A stretch of 60,709 nt of DNA from an uncultured Turicimonas sp. (GCA_947854175.1 CANTYJ010000054.1:1-60709), one strand, 5' to 3'; positions 38,606 through 47,673 are shown, counted from the stretch's first letter. The notes: generated from the letters alone by a model not told the origin. A program made the numbers and translations.

Positions 38606-39283
38606 ATGGACCAGGAAGAAACTTTCTTAGAACTCAAGAACATAAAGTGTGTTCGAGGCGACCGTTTGCTCTACAGCAAACTGAACTTCTCTTGCGGTAA
38701 CGGTACATTAGTAAGAGTTGCTGGTCCAAACGGAACCGGGAAAACGAGCCTACTCAGATTACTTGTCGGGTTAATGCAGCCCCAGGACGGGCAAATATTG
38801 TGGTGTAAAAAAGACATAAAGAAACTCAAAGAGGATTTTTGGAAGGATCTGATCTACATCGGACACTTGAACGGCGTCAAGGATGATTTGACCGCCAGAG
38901 AAAATCTTCTTGTCAATTGTGAAATCAGCGAACATCCCATTGATACAGAAACAGCTGATGAATGTCTGAAGATGGTTGGGCTTGAAGGATTTGAAGAGCA
39001 ACGAACAGGTTCATTATCACAAGGACAGAGAAGAAGAGTGGCGCTGGCCAGACTTTATGCTTCCAATCACGCAAAACTTTGGGTCTTAGACGAGCCGTTT
39101 GTGGCCTTAGATACAAAAGCGGTTGAAAACCTTTCAAAATTGGTTGCTCAACACGTAAAAAACGGCGGCATCGTTGTTTTAACGACTCACCAAGAAGTTC
39201 CAATCCCGGTTGAAAACAAAGTAACACTGGAGTTAAGAGGCGGAGTTTGGCTTGGTCAAGAGAGGAGATTAAAACATGTTTAG
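38606..39283 (+). CDS. ccmA: Haem exporter ATP-binding protein CcmA
   Basis: CcmA is the ATPase of the CcmABCD complex that releases holo-CcmE. The 225-aa ABC domain has Walker A GPNGTGKT at 40-47, signature LSQGQRRRVALARLYA, Walker B WVLDEPFVALD and the switch His in LTTHQE. It is the first gene of a nine-gene ccm operon, divergent from the hydrogenase genes, and overlaps ccmB by 8 bp. Confidence 0.96.
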   Translation: MDQEETFLELKNIKCVRGDRLLYSKLNFSCGNGTLVRVAGPNGTGKTSLLRLLVGLMQPQDGQILWCKKDIKKLKEDFWKDLIYIGHLNGVKDDLTARENLLVNCEISEHPIDTETADECLKMVGLEGFEEQRTGSLSQGQRRRVALARLYASNHAKLWVLDEPFVALDTKAVENLSKLVAQHVKNGGIVVLTTHQEVPIPVENKVTLELRGGVWLGQERRLKHV

Positions 39284-39944
39284 ACTTTTTAAAGCAGTAC
39301 TCCTAAGAGACTTAAAGCTTTCCCTGCGGCAGAAGTCGGATGTCCTGAATACTATTTTCTTCTTTATCGTTGTTGTAACACTGGTTCCTTTAGGCATTGG
39401 ACCTGATCAACAGCTTTTAAGAACAATTGCTCCCGGGGTCGTATGGGTGGCTGCTTTGTTGGCAGCTTTGCTATCTTTGCCCAGAATGTTTGCTCATGAT
39501 TTCGTTGACGGGACCCTTGAACAAATGCTCTTATCCGGAGAGCCTCTGACAGTCATTGTTATTGCTAAAGTTTTTGCGCATTGGGTGACAACCGGAATTC
39601 CTCTCACAGTTGTATCAATTATTTTTGCCCTAATGTTTGACCTGGATTCTGAGGTTACATTTGCTCTGATATCGGCTCTTCTTATTGGAACTCCGGTTCT
39701 TAGTCTGGTTGGTTCAGTCGGAGCCTCGCTGACCTTGGGAGTCCGAGGCGGTAGCGTATTAACTTCATTACTTGTCTTACCCTTGTATATTCCGGTCCTT
39801 ATTTTCGGAGCAGGCGCTGCAGAAGCAGTAGGTGCGGGAATTTCTTCTACGGCTTATTTCTTAATCGTAGGAGCTTTAACTTTGTTTTCACTTGTTGTCA
39901 TGCCAGTAGCGGCAGCTGCTGCTTTGAGGATTGCTTCCGATTAG
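39276..39944 (+). CDS. ccmB: Haem exporter permease CcmB
   Basis: CcmB is the membrane component of CcmABCD. At 222 aa it has six predicted membrane helices. Family segments are LLRDLKLSLRQKSDVLNTIFF at the N terminus, APGVVWVAALLAALLSLPRMF and DGTLEQMLLSGEPL; FGAGAAEAVGAG follows later. It overlaps ccmA by 8 bp and is followed by ccmC after 17 bp. Confidence 0.96.
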   Translation: MFRLFKAVLLRDLKLSLRQKSDVLNTIFFFIVVVTLVPLGIGPDQQLLRTIAPGVVWVAALLAALLSLPRMFAHDFVDGTLEQMLLSGEPLTVIVIAKVFAHWVTTGIPLTVVSIIFALMFDLDSEVTFALISALLIGTPVLSLVGSVGASLTLGVRGGSVLTSLLVLPLYIPVLIFGAGAAEAVGAGISSTAYFLIVGALTLFSLVVMPVAAAAALRIASD

Positions 39945-39961
39945 TTTTTTAGAGTATTGCT

Positions 39962-40696
39962 ATGAACTCCATTTCAATTTTCACTCCGCAACGAATGTAC
40001 CGGATCGCCGGGAAACTGGTTGTGCCATGTTTAATTGTCGCAGCTATCATTGGAATTGCGGCTTTTTACACAGGTTTCTTTCTAGCTCCTGTTGACGCAA
40101 CACAAGGTAATTCTTACCGCATTCTTTACATTCATGTGGCTTCAGCCTGGATGTCAATGTTGCTTTACGTACTCATGGCAATTTTTTGTCTGGTCGGCTT
40201 GTTAACAGATAAAAAGCTGTGGCCGATGATTTCTGCAGCCTTGGCGCCCACAGGAGCTTTAATGGCTTTTCTAGCGTTATGGACAGGATCTTTATGGGGC
40301 CGGCCCACATGGGGAGCTTATTGGGTGTGGGATGCCAGATTAACAAGTGCACTTATTCTTTTCTTCTTCTATCTGGGATATCTGGCTTTACAGAATGCCA
40401 TTCCGGACTGGAGAAGAGCCGATAAAGCCTGTTCTGTTATCGGAATTGTCGGTGTTATAAATGTTCCGATTGTTTACTTCTCCGTTCAGTGGTGGAATAC
40501 GCTTCATCAGGGAGCTTCTATCACATCAAGCGGTTCATCCATCCATCCGGTCATGTTAACGGCACTGCTTCTCATGGTCTGTGCATTTTGGATTTATACC
40601 TTCGGAGTTACTTTCGCCCGTCTGAGATCAATCATATTGGAAAGGGAAAAAGATGAGGAATGGGCACAACAGTTAGCACTTAAAGGAGAACTGTAA
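39962..40696 (+). CDS. ccmC: Haem exporter protein CcmC
   Basis: CcmC loads haem onto CcmE on the periplasmic side. The tryptophan-rich WWD motif is GRPTWGAYWVWDARLTS (about residues 109-125), flanked by membrane helices with the conserved His residues in RILYIHVASAWMSM and WWNTLHQGASI. At 244 aa it is the usual length. The stop overlaps the ccmD start by one base. Confidence 0.97.
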   Translation: MNSISIFTPQRMYRIAGKLVVPCLIVAAIIGIAAFYTGFFLAPVDATQGNSYRILYIHVASAWMSMLLYVLMAIFCLVGLLTDKKLWPMISAALAPTGALMAFLALWTGSLWGRPTWGAYWVWDARLTSALILFFFYLGYLALQNAIPDWRRADKACSVIGIVGVINVPIVYFSVQWWNTLHQGASITSSGSSIHPVMLTALLLMVCAFWIYTFGVTFARLRSIILEREKDEEWAQQLALKGEL

Positions 40697-40884
40697 TGGA
40701 TCAATGGGGCAGTATTTCTGATTTTTTTGCCATGGGCGGATACGGCAGATATGTCTGGGGTGCTTATGGAATGGTTATTTTTTGTTTTACTTGTGAACTT
40801 ATCGGGTTAAGTAAGCGTCGTCAAAAAGCGGCAAAGGAACTTCTCCTGGAAGCTCGTGCACATCAAGCAGAGGAAGATCTATGA
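40696..40884 (+). CDS. ccmD: Haem exporter protein CcmD
   Basis: A 62-aa single-span protein that releases holo-CcmE from CcmABC. It shows the family pattern: a Gly/Tyr-rich start [18 protein letters not shown] that runs into the membrane helix, then a charged tail ([18 protein letters not shown]). It overlaps ccmC by one base and ccmE by four. Confidence 0.93.
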   Translation: MDQWGSISDFFAMGGYGRYVWGAYGMVIFCFTCELIGLSKRRQKAAKELLLEARAHQAEEDL

Positions 40885-41324
40885 ACACTAAACAAAAACG
40901 TCTGGCCCTTATCGGTGGGGCCGTTGCAATTACAATTGCAGCCGGAGCGTTGGTTCTGAACGCTTTTGAAGAAAACCTGGTATTTTTCTTTTCACCAAGC
41001 CAAGTCGTAGCTAAAGAAGCTCCTGAAGGAAGAGCTTTCAGAATTGGTGGTTTTGTAAAAGAAGGCTCTGTACAAAGACAGCAAGACGGATTAACGGTTG
41101 TGTTTGACGTAACTGATACGGCTCACAATGTTAAGGTTACCTACAAAGGAAGTCTGCCCGATTTATTCAAAGAAGGCAAAGGCGTTGTCGCTCAAGGTAA
41201 GTTAAAAAACGGAGTATTTCATGCCGATCAGGTTCTGGCAAAACATGACGAAAACTACATGCCGCCTGAAGCCGAAAAAGCTGTTCGTGACGCACATGAA
41301 AAAGCCAGACAAAGTAAATCATAA
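40881..41324 (+). CDS. ccmE: Cytochrome c-type biogenesis protein CcmE (haem chaperone)
   Basis: CcmE binds haem covalently and carries it through the periplasm to CcmF/H. The 147-aa protein has an N-terminal anchor ([21 protein letters not shown]), the OB-fold domain with [15 protein letters not shown] and the haem-binding His in [13 protein letters not shown] (about residue 120). It is the classic histidine type rather than the CXXXY type. Confidence 0.96.
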   Translation: MNTKQKRLALIGGAVAITIAAGALVLNAFEENLVFFFSPSQVVAKEAPEGRAFRIGGFVKEGSVQRQQDGLTVVFDVTDTAHNVKVTYKGSLPDLFKEGKGVVAQGKLKNGVFHADQVLAKHDENYMPPEAEKAVRDAHEKARQSKS

Positions 41325-41342
41325 GAAGTTGGAGAAAATTGA

Positions 41343-43307
41343 ATGATTCCTGAGATAGGACATTTTGCCCTTATTTTGGCGTTAATAGCGGCCTTAATCC
41401 AAGGGATATTACCGTTAGCGGGAACCGCCTTGGGTGTCCGCAGCTGGGTAGGGGTAGCCCGTCCGGCAGTTTTTGCCAATGCAGTCTTCTGTATTATTGC
41501 TTTTGGCTGTTTGATGTGGTCATTCTATGTAAATGACTTTTCGGTGGTGAACGTTGCAAGCAATTCTAATACATTGCTACCATGGTATTACCGACTATCT
41601 GCCACCTGGGGCTCCCATGAAGGCTCTATTTTATTCTGGACGCTGTTGTTGGCGCTCTGGGGTCTGTGTGTAGCTTTATTTTCAAAACATTTACCGCAGG
41701 AAGTCATTGCCCGAGTCATTGGAGTGATGGGCTTAATTTCAGTCGGTTTGACTTTGTTTATGCTGTTAACAAGCGATCCGTTTGTCCGTTTGTTCCCCGC
41801 GGCTTCAGAAGGTCGAGATCTTAACCCTCTCCTTCAGGATCCCGGCATGGTCTTCCATCCGCCTCTTCTTTATATGGGATACGTCGGAATGGTGGTACCG
41901 TTTGCATTTGCCGTGGCTGCTTTGATTGGAGGGCGACTTGATGCAGCCTGGGCCAGATGGACCAGACCTTGGACATCGATTGCCTGGGTTTTCCTGACTC
42001 TCGGGATCGCCTTGGGTTCCTGGTGGGCATATTATGAACTTGGGTGGGGCGGCTGGTGGTTCTGGGATCCGGTCGAGAACGCTTCCTTTATGCCATGGTT
42101 AACCGGTACAGCCCTTCTACACTCATTAGCAGTGACTGAAAAACGCGGCAGCTTCAAGATCTGGACCGTTCTTCTGGCACTTATAACCTTCTCTTTATCC
42201 TTATTAGGAACGTTCCTTGTTCGTTCCGGGGTTTTGACTTCTGTTCACGCGTTCGCTACGGATCCGCAGAGAGGTTTATTTATTCTTGCCTTATTGGTGA
42301 TCGTAATTGGAGGCTCTTTGCTTTTATTTGCATGGCGAGCTCCAAGAGTCGGTACAGGCGGACAGTTTGAATTATTTTCCAGAGAATCAATGCTCCTAGT
42401 AAACAACGTTCTTTTGGTTGTTGCCATGGGTGCTGTTTTACTCGGTACTTTGTATCCGTTGTTCATTGATGCTTTGAATGCAGGAAAGATTTCTGTCGGC
42501 CCTCCGTATTTTGACTCCGTTTTCGGGCCGATTATGGTTCCGGTAATCTTCCTGATGGGTGTCGGTCCTTTAGTCAGATGGAAGGATGCAAGTGTTGCAG
42601 ATTTAGCTAAACGCACTGCCTGGTGTTTGATCGCATCCGTTGTCATTGCTGCCGCCATTCTTATCTATTTAGGCTGGCATACCTGGACTTTTGTTGGACT
42701 GTTCCTTTCTTTCTGGGTTCTTTTTACGTTTATTGAAAGTTTCAGAGAAAATATCCGCAACATCAAAGGTGGATTTATTAAGAAACTTCTGAGCCCAAGC
42801 AGATCCTATTGGGGAATGATGATCGCTCACCTTGGTGTGGCAGTATTCATCGTCGGTGTGGCAATGGTGATGACATTTGCTCTGGAAAGAGACGTCACCA
42901 TGAAACCGGGCCAACAGGTTGTTGTAGGAGATTACACATTTAAATTTGACAAGGTTGAAACCGGCATCAGAGGTCCCAATTTCCTTGCAGACAGGGGTTT
43001 CTTTACTGTTTTAAAAGACGGCAAGACAGTAGCCGAGTTATCTCCTGAGAAAAGAAAGTATTTCTCCAGCCAAATGCCTATGACCGAATCGTCTATTGAT
43101 TCATCTATCACAGGTGATCTTTACGTTTCAATGGGTACTCAAACTGCTGACGGTGCTTGGATTGTCAGAGCTTACGACAAACCTTTTGTAACTTGGATTT
43201 GGTGGGGCTGTTTGATCATGTCGTTAGGTGCTTTATACGCTATGTTTGATAAACGCTATCGTATTCAGAGAAGAAAAGATCTCAACAGATTGGCTGAAGA
43301 GAACTAA
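41343..43307 (+). CDS. ccmF: Haem lyase CcmF
   Basis: CcmF is the large membrane subunit that attaches haem to apocytochrome. At 654 aa it has about 15 membrane helices; the WWD motif WGGWWFWDPVENASFMPWL is near residue 236. Other family segments are SATWGSHEGSILFW, LLQDPGMVFHPPLLYMGYVG and GTFLVRSGVLTSVHAFATDP. The C-terminal ~140 residues form the periplasmic domain followed by a last helix. It is the only ccmF/nrfE-type lyase in the window, so it would also have to serve the CxxCK haem of the reductase downstream unless another is encoded elsewhere. Confidence 0.97.
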   Translation: MIPEIGHFALILALIAALIQGILPLAGTALGVRSWVGVARPAVFANAVFCIIAFGCLMWSFYVNDFSVVNVASNSNTLLPWYYRLSATWGSHEGSILFWTLLLALWGLCVALFSKHLPQEVIARVIGVMGLISVGLTLFMLLTSDPFVRLFPAASEGRDLNPLLQDPGMVFHPPLLYMGYVGMVVPFAFAVAALIGGRLDAAWARWTRPWTSIAWVFLTLGIALGSWWAYYELGWGGWWFWDPVENASFMPWLTGTALLHSLAVTEKRGSFKIWTVLLALITFSLSLLGTFLVRSGVLTSVHAFATDPQRGLFILALLVIVIGGSLLLFAWRAPRVGTGGQFELFSRESMLLVNNVLLVVAMGAVLLGTLYPLFIDALNAGKISVGPPYFDSVFGPIMVPVIFLMGVGPLVRWKDASVADLAKRTAWCLIASVVIAAAILIYLGWHTWTFVGLFLSFWVLFTFIESFRENIRNIKGGFIKKLLSPSRSYWGMMIAHLGVAVFIVGVAMVMTFALERDVTMKPGQQVVVGDYTFKFDKVETGIRGPNFLADRGFFTVLKDGKTVAELSPEKRKYFSSQMPMTESSIDSSITGDLYVSMGTQTADGAWIVRAYDKPFVTWIWWGCLIMSLGALYAMFDKRYRIQRRKDLNRLAEEN

Positions 43308-43318
43308 GGAGATTAAAA

Positions 43319-43855
43319 ATGAAGATGAAATTTATCGTACCTTTGGTTCTGTTTCTTGGGCTTGTGATCTTTTTTATCGTCGGTTTAGGTAAAGATCCTC
43401 GTGAAGTTCCGTCGCCGTTGATTAACAAGCCGGCGCCGGAGTTCTCTCTGCCAAGACTGGATGATCCGAGTAAAGTTGTTTCTAAAAAAGACATGCTTGG
43501 ACAGGTTTGGCTCATGAATGTCTGGTCATCCTGGTGCGGTTCCTGTAAATATGAACATCCGACATTAGTAAGAGTCGGCAAAAGTGGCCAGAAAGTTCTT
43601 CCCATCATCGGTCTGAATTACAAGGACAAGACTGCAGATGCATTAAGAACATTGAGAACCACCGGGGATCCTTATGACTTTTCAATCAAGGATCCGACAG
43701 GAGAGACAGGGATTGAATTCGGTGTTTATGGTGTTCCCGAAACCTTTGTTATAGATAAGAAAGGAATTATCCGTTACAAACAGATCGGGCCGGTAACCGA
43801 TGAGGCTTGGAATAAAACCATGTACCCGTTAATTGAAAAATTGAAGGCAGAATAA
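43319..43855 (+). CDS. ccmG: Thiol:disulfide interchange protein CcmG/DsbE
   Basis: This membrane-tethered thioredoxin reduces the CXXCH cysteines of apocytochromes. At 178 aa it has an N-terminal anchor (residues 5-24) and the active site WSSWCGSCKYEHP with Cys73 and Cys76; the cis-Pro segment is FGVYGVPETFVID. The sequence GSC in place of the more usual ST/PTC between the two Cys is a small variation. It overlaps ccmH by one base. Confidence 0.95.
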   Translation: MKMKFIVPLVLFLGLVIFFIVGLGKDPREVPSPLINKPAPEFSLPRLDDPSKVVSKKDMLGQVWLMNVWSSWCGSCKYEHPTLVRVGKSGQKVLPIIGLNYKDKTADALRTLRTTGDPYDFSIKDPTGETGIEFGVYGVPETFVIDKKGIIRYKQIGPVTDEAWNKTMYPLIEKLKAE

Positions 43856-44361
43856 TGTTAAGAAAACTATTAATTATCGTTTGTGTTTTAGTTTCCATTA
43901 ACTGTTTTGCTCAATCCGGAACAGCATCCCAACCGACAGGGGACGTTAAAGCAACACTTTTAGATCCTGTTGAAAATAAACGCGTCGTTGAGATTTCAAA
44001 CCAGCTCAGATGTCTGGTTTGTCAGAACCAGTCGATTGCTGACTCTAATGCAGAACTGGCAATCGATTTAAAGAATCAGGTTGTTAAGCAGATTGCTGCC
44101 GGTAAAACCAATCAGGAAATTATTGACTTTATGGTTGAAAGGTACGGAGACTTTGTTCTGTATAAACCTCCTTTCAAATTAAGTACCGTTTTATTGTGGG
44201 TAGGCCCGGCGCTTTTCTTTGTCCTGGCCTTATTCTTCCTATTTAGAACGTTGATAAACAGAAATAAGCAAAAGGTAGTTCCGTTGTCGGCTGAAGAGAA
44301 AAAGCGCGCTGAAGAACTCCTTAAAGGTACCCTTAACAACAGTACAAAAGGAAAAGTCTAA
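43855..44361 (+). CDS. ccmH: Cytochrome c-type biogenesis protein CcmH
   Basis: CcmH handles reduced apocytochrome for the haem lyase. At 168 aa it has a signal peptide (ending near CFAQ), the motif LRCLVCQNQSIADSNA with Cys53 and Cys56, and a membrane helix near 109-130 (VLLWVGPALFFVLALFFLF). It lacks the TPR part, which is the separate ccmI that follows with a one-base overlap. Confidence 0.95.
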   Translation: MLRKLLIIVCVLVSINCFAQSGTASQPTGDVKATLLDPVENKRVVEISNQLRCLVCQNQSIADSNAELAIDLKNQVVKQIAAGKTNQEIIDFMVERYGDFVLYKPPFKLSTVLLWVGPALFFVLALFFLFRTLINRNKQKVVPLSAEEKKRAEELLKGTLNNSTKGKV

Positions 44362-45755
44362 TGGCTCAGTTTTTTATTTATACGGGATTAATGACAATCC
44401 TTCTTTTAGTCATTATCGCGATTCCTCTTTTGTCAAAGCGTTCTAAAAAGAGTAAGGAGACACTCCCTCAGATCAATCTTGAGATTTACCGGGATCAATT
44501 TAAAGAACTAGAAGATGAGTTGTCCCGCGGCGCTATTTCTCAAAAAGAGTACGACGAGGGTAGGGAAGAGCTTGAACGTAGAGTTCTTGAGGATTCTCAG
44601 CAGACGGAAACAACTGAGTATAAAAACGGCAAAGCCGGAATTTATACAACTTTTGCACTTATTTTTCTGGTTCCTTTACTTGCATCCACCATGTGGGTTA
44701 TTACTCAGCCACTCGGAGACTTCCGTATGGACGGAGGAAAATTCGAAGGAGTTGCTGATTACAATACCGGGCAAATGGTCAAAAATGCAGATGAAATGCA
44801 TGATATGGATGAAGCATTGCACAAGTTAAAGCATCATCTGGAAGCAGAACCCGGCGATTTGCAAGGCTGGATGATGTACGGGCGCTCACTGTTGACATTA
44901 CGTAAGTACAACGAGGCTGCTCAGGCATTTGAACAAGCCCTGCAGTTAGCTCCCGGAAATCCAATCATTATGGTTGATTTGGCAGATGCGGTTGCCATGA
45001 CACAAAATCAGGATATGAGAGGATTACCCTGGGAATTAATTAAAAAGGCATTGCAGATTGATCCTAAGAACTGGAAAGCTCTGATGATGGCTGGGACCGA
45101 TTATTTCAACCAAGGAGACTATAGGATGGCGGTGATGTATTGGGAAAGACTAAGAAAGAGCCTACCTTCTACAGATAACCTGATTCCTGCAGTTGATGCC
45201 AGCATTAAAGAAGCGAGGACACTTGGAAATATTGTCGGGCCTGTCAAAGACACACTTTCATTCGGTACAGAGCAGTCTCAGTCGAAACAGCCTGTACCAA
45301 TGATGAGCCAGATGATGAAAGGCGGAGTTTCTCCAATAGGCAAAGTTCATGAAAATGATGCACAAAACCAAGCTCCTTCGCCGAAGGTTGAACACAAGAT
45401 CACTCATGTGATATCAGGTGTTGTGGAATTATCTCCTGAACTTGCCTCGAAAGTTCTTGAGCATGATACGTTGTATATAACAGCAAGACCGGCAAGCGGT
45501 AGCAGAGCTCCGATTGTTCAGCTTCAATTAAAAGTCCTGGATTTTCCGGTTCATTTCAAACTGGATAACACCATGTTTCCTCCAATGGATATGGGCGGCG
45601 GAAAACTCTCTGATCACGAAAAAGTAATCATTACGGCAAGATTGGGTAAAGCGGGTTCAATTATGCCGCAGCCGGGAGATTTAGAAGGTTCAACAAAAGA
45701 GCCTGTTTCTATCGATGCAAAGGATGTTAAATTAGAACTGACTTCAGTCCGATAA
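44361..45755 (+). CDS. ccmI: Cytochrome c-type biogenesis protein CcmI
   Basis: CcmI binds apocytochrome C termini and presents them to CcmFH. Its 464 aa comprise two N-terminal membrane helices with a cytoplasmic coiled loop (QFKELEDELSRGAISQKEYDEGREELERRVLED), a periplasmic TPR region (about 155-290) and the betaproteobacterial C-terminal domain (VISGVVELSPELASKVLEHD). It is the last gene of the operon and is followed by a terminator. A shorter paralogue is encoded at 49017-49919. Confidence 0.92.
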   Translation: MAQFFIYTGLMTILLLVIIAIPLLSKRSKKSKETLPQINLEIYRDQFKELEDELSRGAISQKEYDEGREELERRVLEDSQQTETTEYKNGKAGIYTTFALIFLVPLLASTMWVITQPLGDFRMDGGKFEGVADYNTGQMVKNADEMHDMDEALHKLKHHLEAEPGDLQGWMMYGRSLLTLRKYNEAAQAFEQALQLAPGNPIIMVDLADAVAMTQNQDMRGLPWELIKKALQIDPKNWKALMMAGTDYFNQGDYRMAVMYWERLRKSLPSTDNLIPAVDASIKEARTLGNIVGPVKDTLSFGTEQSQSKQPVPMMSQMMKGGVSPIGKVHENDAQNQAPSPKVEHKITHVISGVVELSPELASKVLEHDTLYITARPASGSRAPIVQLQLKVLDFPVHFKLDNTMFPPMDMGGGKLSDHEKVIITARLGKAGSIMPQPGDLEGSTKEPVSIDAKDVKLELTSVR

Positions 45756-45774
45756 GACTGAAAAATCAATAAAG

Positions 45775-45806
45775 AAGGTGGGAGTGAACCTGCCTTTTTT
45801 ATTTTG
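45775..45806 (+). terminator. Terminator after ccmI
   Basis: AAGGTGGG (45775-45782) pairs with CCTGCCTT (45789-45796), including two G-U pairs. TTTT-A-TTTT and a further T stretch follow. Confidence 0.7.
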
Positions 45807-45855
45807 ATTTTTTCAATAGTGTTTTTCTCGTAAATCAAATTTGTCATCTTATAAG

Positions 45856-45963
45856 ATATATCCCCTACCTACTTGGAGGTAACCGTTTGGAATTAAGGGA
45901 TATATAAATCCTTTAAGGTTGAATTAATTAAAGGACTAAGCCAAAATAATTTGTGACAAATTA
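45856..45963 (+). promoter_or_regulatory. Regulatory palindromes upstream of the octaheme nitrite reductase
   Basis: Three nested or adjacent elements occur. ATATATCCC (45856-45864) is repeated inverted as GGGATATAT (45897-45905). Between them TACCTAC-TT-GGAGGTA (45866-45881) resembles a NarL/NarP 7-2-7 site (TACYYMT-N2-AKRRGTA), with mismatches at the inner heptamer ends and TACCT/AGGTA as perfect core arms. Closer to the gene, TAATTTGT-G-ACAAATTA (45947-45963) is a perfect palindrome ending 26 bp before the ATG. These suggest nitrate/nitrite-dependent control, which is inference. Confidence 0.5.
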
Positions 45964-45989
45964 AATACCCCATCAACGAGGAGAACTCA

Positions 45990-47645
45990 ATGAAACAAAG
46001 TAGTTATATGCTCTCCCTTTTTGCAGCATTAGCCCTAATGGGCGGAGCAACAGTTTCTTATGCTCAGGCTCCTGCTAATAACGGAGCAATGTGCGTTGCT
46101 TGCCATTCAAATATCGGTGCTCTTCATCAAGGAAATAAACACCAGAATGTTCCATGTGCTACTTGCCATGAGGGTACCGAAAAGCACATGACAAATCCTA
46201 AGAGTCATCCGACTGTCTCGACAAATCCTCAGCAGTGCGGCACCTGCCATGCTGATCAGTTCAAGACAATGTACCAGGCCAACTCCCATTCAGTGCCCAG
46301 AACTTCTAAGAAGCTGGCTGATGGAATTGCTCCGAATCCGTTCTTTGATGAAGCCTTGGGCGCTCATGGTTTCACAAAAGAACATAATCTGTTGAGAGCC
46401 CATGCTTACGGTGCTGTAGACCAATTCTTGGCCGATCGCTCCTTCGGCGGCCGATTCGTGCCGAAAGACGGCTGGTTGTTCTACACAGAAAACGGCGGAT
46501 TCTTTGGTGTTTGGGACAAGATCAAAGATACAATGCCTGATAACAATCTCCAAAAACCGCATAAACCCGGTACAGCAGCAGCTGCCAACCCGGTTTGCTG
46601 GACATGTAAATCCACAGACTTGATGATGGACTGGGCATATCTCGGTGATCCTAAAGCCGGTGCCAAGTGGTCCAGAGCTTCTAATCCGGTTGAACTCGTT
46701 AGAAACATTAACCATGCTCTGAACTGCAATATGTGCCATGACCCGCACAGTGCACAGCCACGTATCGTCAGAGATGCGTTGATTCAGGCCGTTACAAGAA
46801 CTGATTACCCGACACTTTATTCAGAATCAGCAAACAAGACTCCGGTCGATGTTAAAGACATGGGCTTGAGAGGATTTAACAGAAAGATTGCTATTCTCGG
46901 TAAACCTGACAGCAAGATGATGTGCGCTCAGTGCCACGTTGAGTACAACTGCAACCCGGGCACAGATCCTGCAACCGGTAAACCAATCAAGATGGATGAT
47001 GCCAGAACTAACCTCTTCCCGTTAGTTGACGTCACTAAGATCGATGATTACTACAAGCACGCTTCTTTCAAAGATTTCAAACATAATCAGACCGGTGCAT
47101 TGTTAACCAAGATGCAGCATCCTGATACAGAAATCTACTGGAATTCAACTCATGACAAGGCAGGTATCGGTTGTGCAGCATGCCATATGCCTAAAGTCAA
47201 GAATGAAAAGGGTGAAACCTTTACATCTCACTGGGCCACAACACCACGTGCATATGTCAATGAAACTTGCTTGACATGCCATAAGGACAAGACTTCTGAA
47301 GATATGGTCCGTGTAATGGACTCTCAGAAAGCTTACTACTTCGGCAAGTTGAGAGAAACAGAAGGCGCAATGAACCAGATGTTTATCGCTTTCAGACAGG
47401 CCAAGGACGCCGGCGTAACCGGTGACCCAATCAAGAAAGCACAGGAACTCCATTCAATTGCTCATACAAATTGGGAATGGTGGACAGCAGCCAACGGTGC
47501 ATGGTTCCACAATCCGCAACAGGCTCAGGTTTCTTTAGCAAAAGCCACAGATGCTGCTAAGTCTGCAACTAAGATCCTTCGTGATGCTGTTGCTGCTAAA
47601 GTAGCCGCTGAACAACAGCCAATGCAGAAAGTTGCCAAGAAGTAA
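45990..47645 (+). CDS. Octaheme cytochrome c nitrite reductase (ammonia-forming, NrfA/ONR family)
   Basis: This is a periplasmic reductase of nitrite to ammonia. The 551-aa precursor has a signal peptide ending YAQ26. Eight haem motifs are present: CVACH (35), CATCH (56), CGTCH (83), CWTCK (203), CNMCH (246), CAQCH (312), CAACH (395) and CLTCH (427). The CxxCK haem is the catalytic type of NrfA, and the three extra N-terminal haems give the octaheme layout of the Thioalkalivibrio enzyme (TvNiR). Active-site residues expected from NrfA are Tyr319 (HVEYNC), His377 (KMQHPDTEIYW) and an Arg near 136. Cys321 two residues after the Tyr fits the Tyr-Cys crosslink of TvNiR. AGGAG precedes the ATG. 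No nrfH is nearby. Confidence 0.9.
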   Translation: MKQSSYMLSLFAALALMGGATVSYAQAPANNGAMCVACHSNIGALHQGNKHQNVPCATCHEGTEKHMTNPKSHPTVSTNPQQCGTCHADQFKTMYQANSHSVPRTSKKLADGIAPNPFFDEALGAHGFTKEHNLLRAHAYGAVDQFLADRSFGGRFVPKDGWLFYTENGGFFGVWDKIKDTMPDNNLQKPHKPGTAAAANPVCWTCKSTDLMMDWAYLGDPKAGAKWSRASNPVELVRNINHALNCNMCHDPHSAQPRIVRDALIQAVTRTDYPTLYSESANKTPVDVKDMGLRGFNRKIAILGKPDSKMMCAQCHVEYNCNPGTDPATGKPIKMDDARTNLFPLVDVTKIDDYYKHASFKDFKHNQTGALLTKMQHPDTEIYWNSTHDKAGIGCAACHMPKVKNEKGETFTSHWATTPRAYVNETCLTCHKDKTSEDMVRVMDSQKAYYFGKLRETEGAMNQMFIAFRQAKDAGVTGDPIKKAQELHSIAHTNWEWWTAANGAWFHNPQQAQVSLAKATDAAKSATKILRDAVAAKVAAEQQPMQKVAKK

Positions 47646-47673
47646 TTAGCAAAGTTCTAGTTAATTAAAGAAC

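Noticed and set aside
45990..47645. Possibility that the octaheme protein is MccA sulfite reductase or hydroxylamine oxidoreductase
   Set aside because: It has a CxxCK haem and the NrfA-type QHPDxE and HVEY segments, with no wide-spaced CX15CH motif; the nitrite reductase family fits better.
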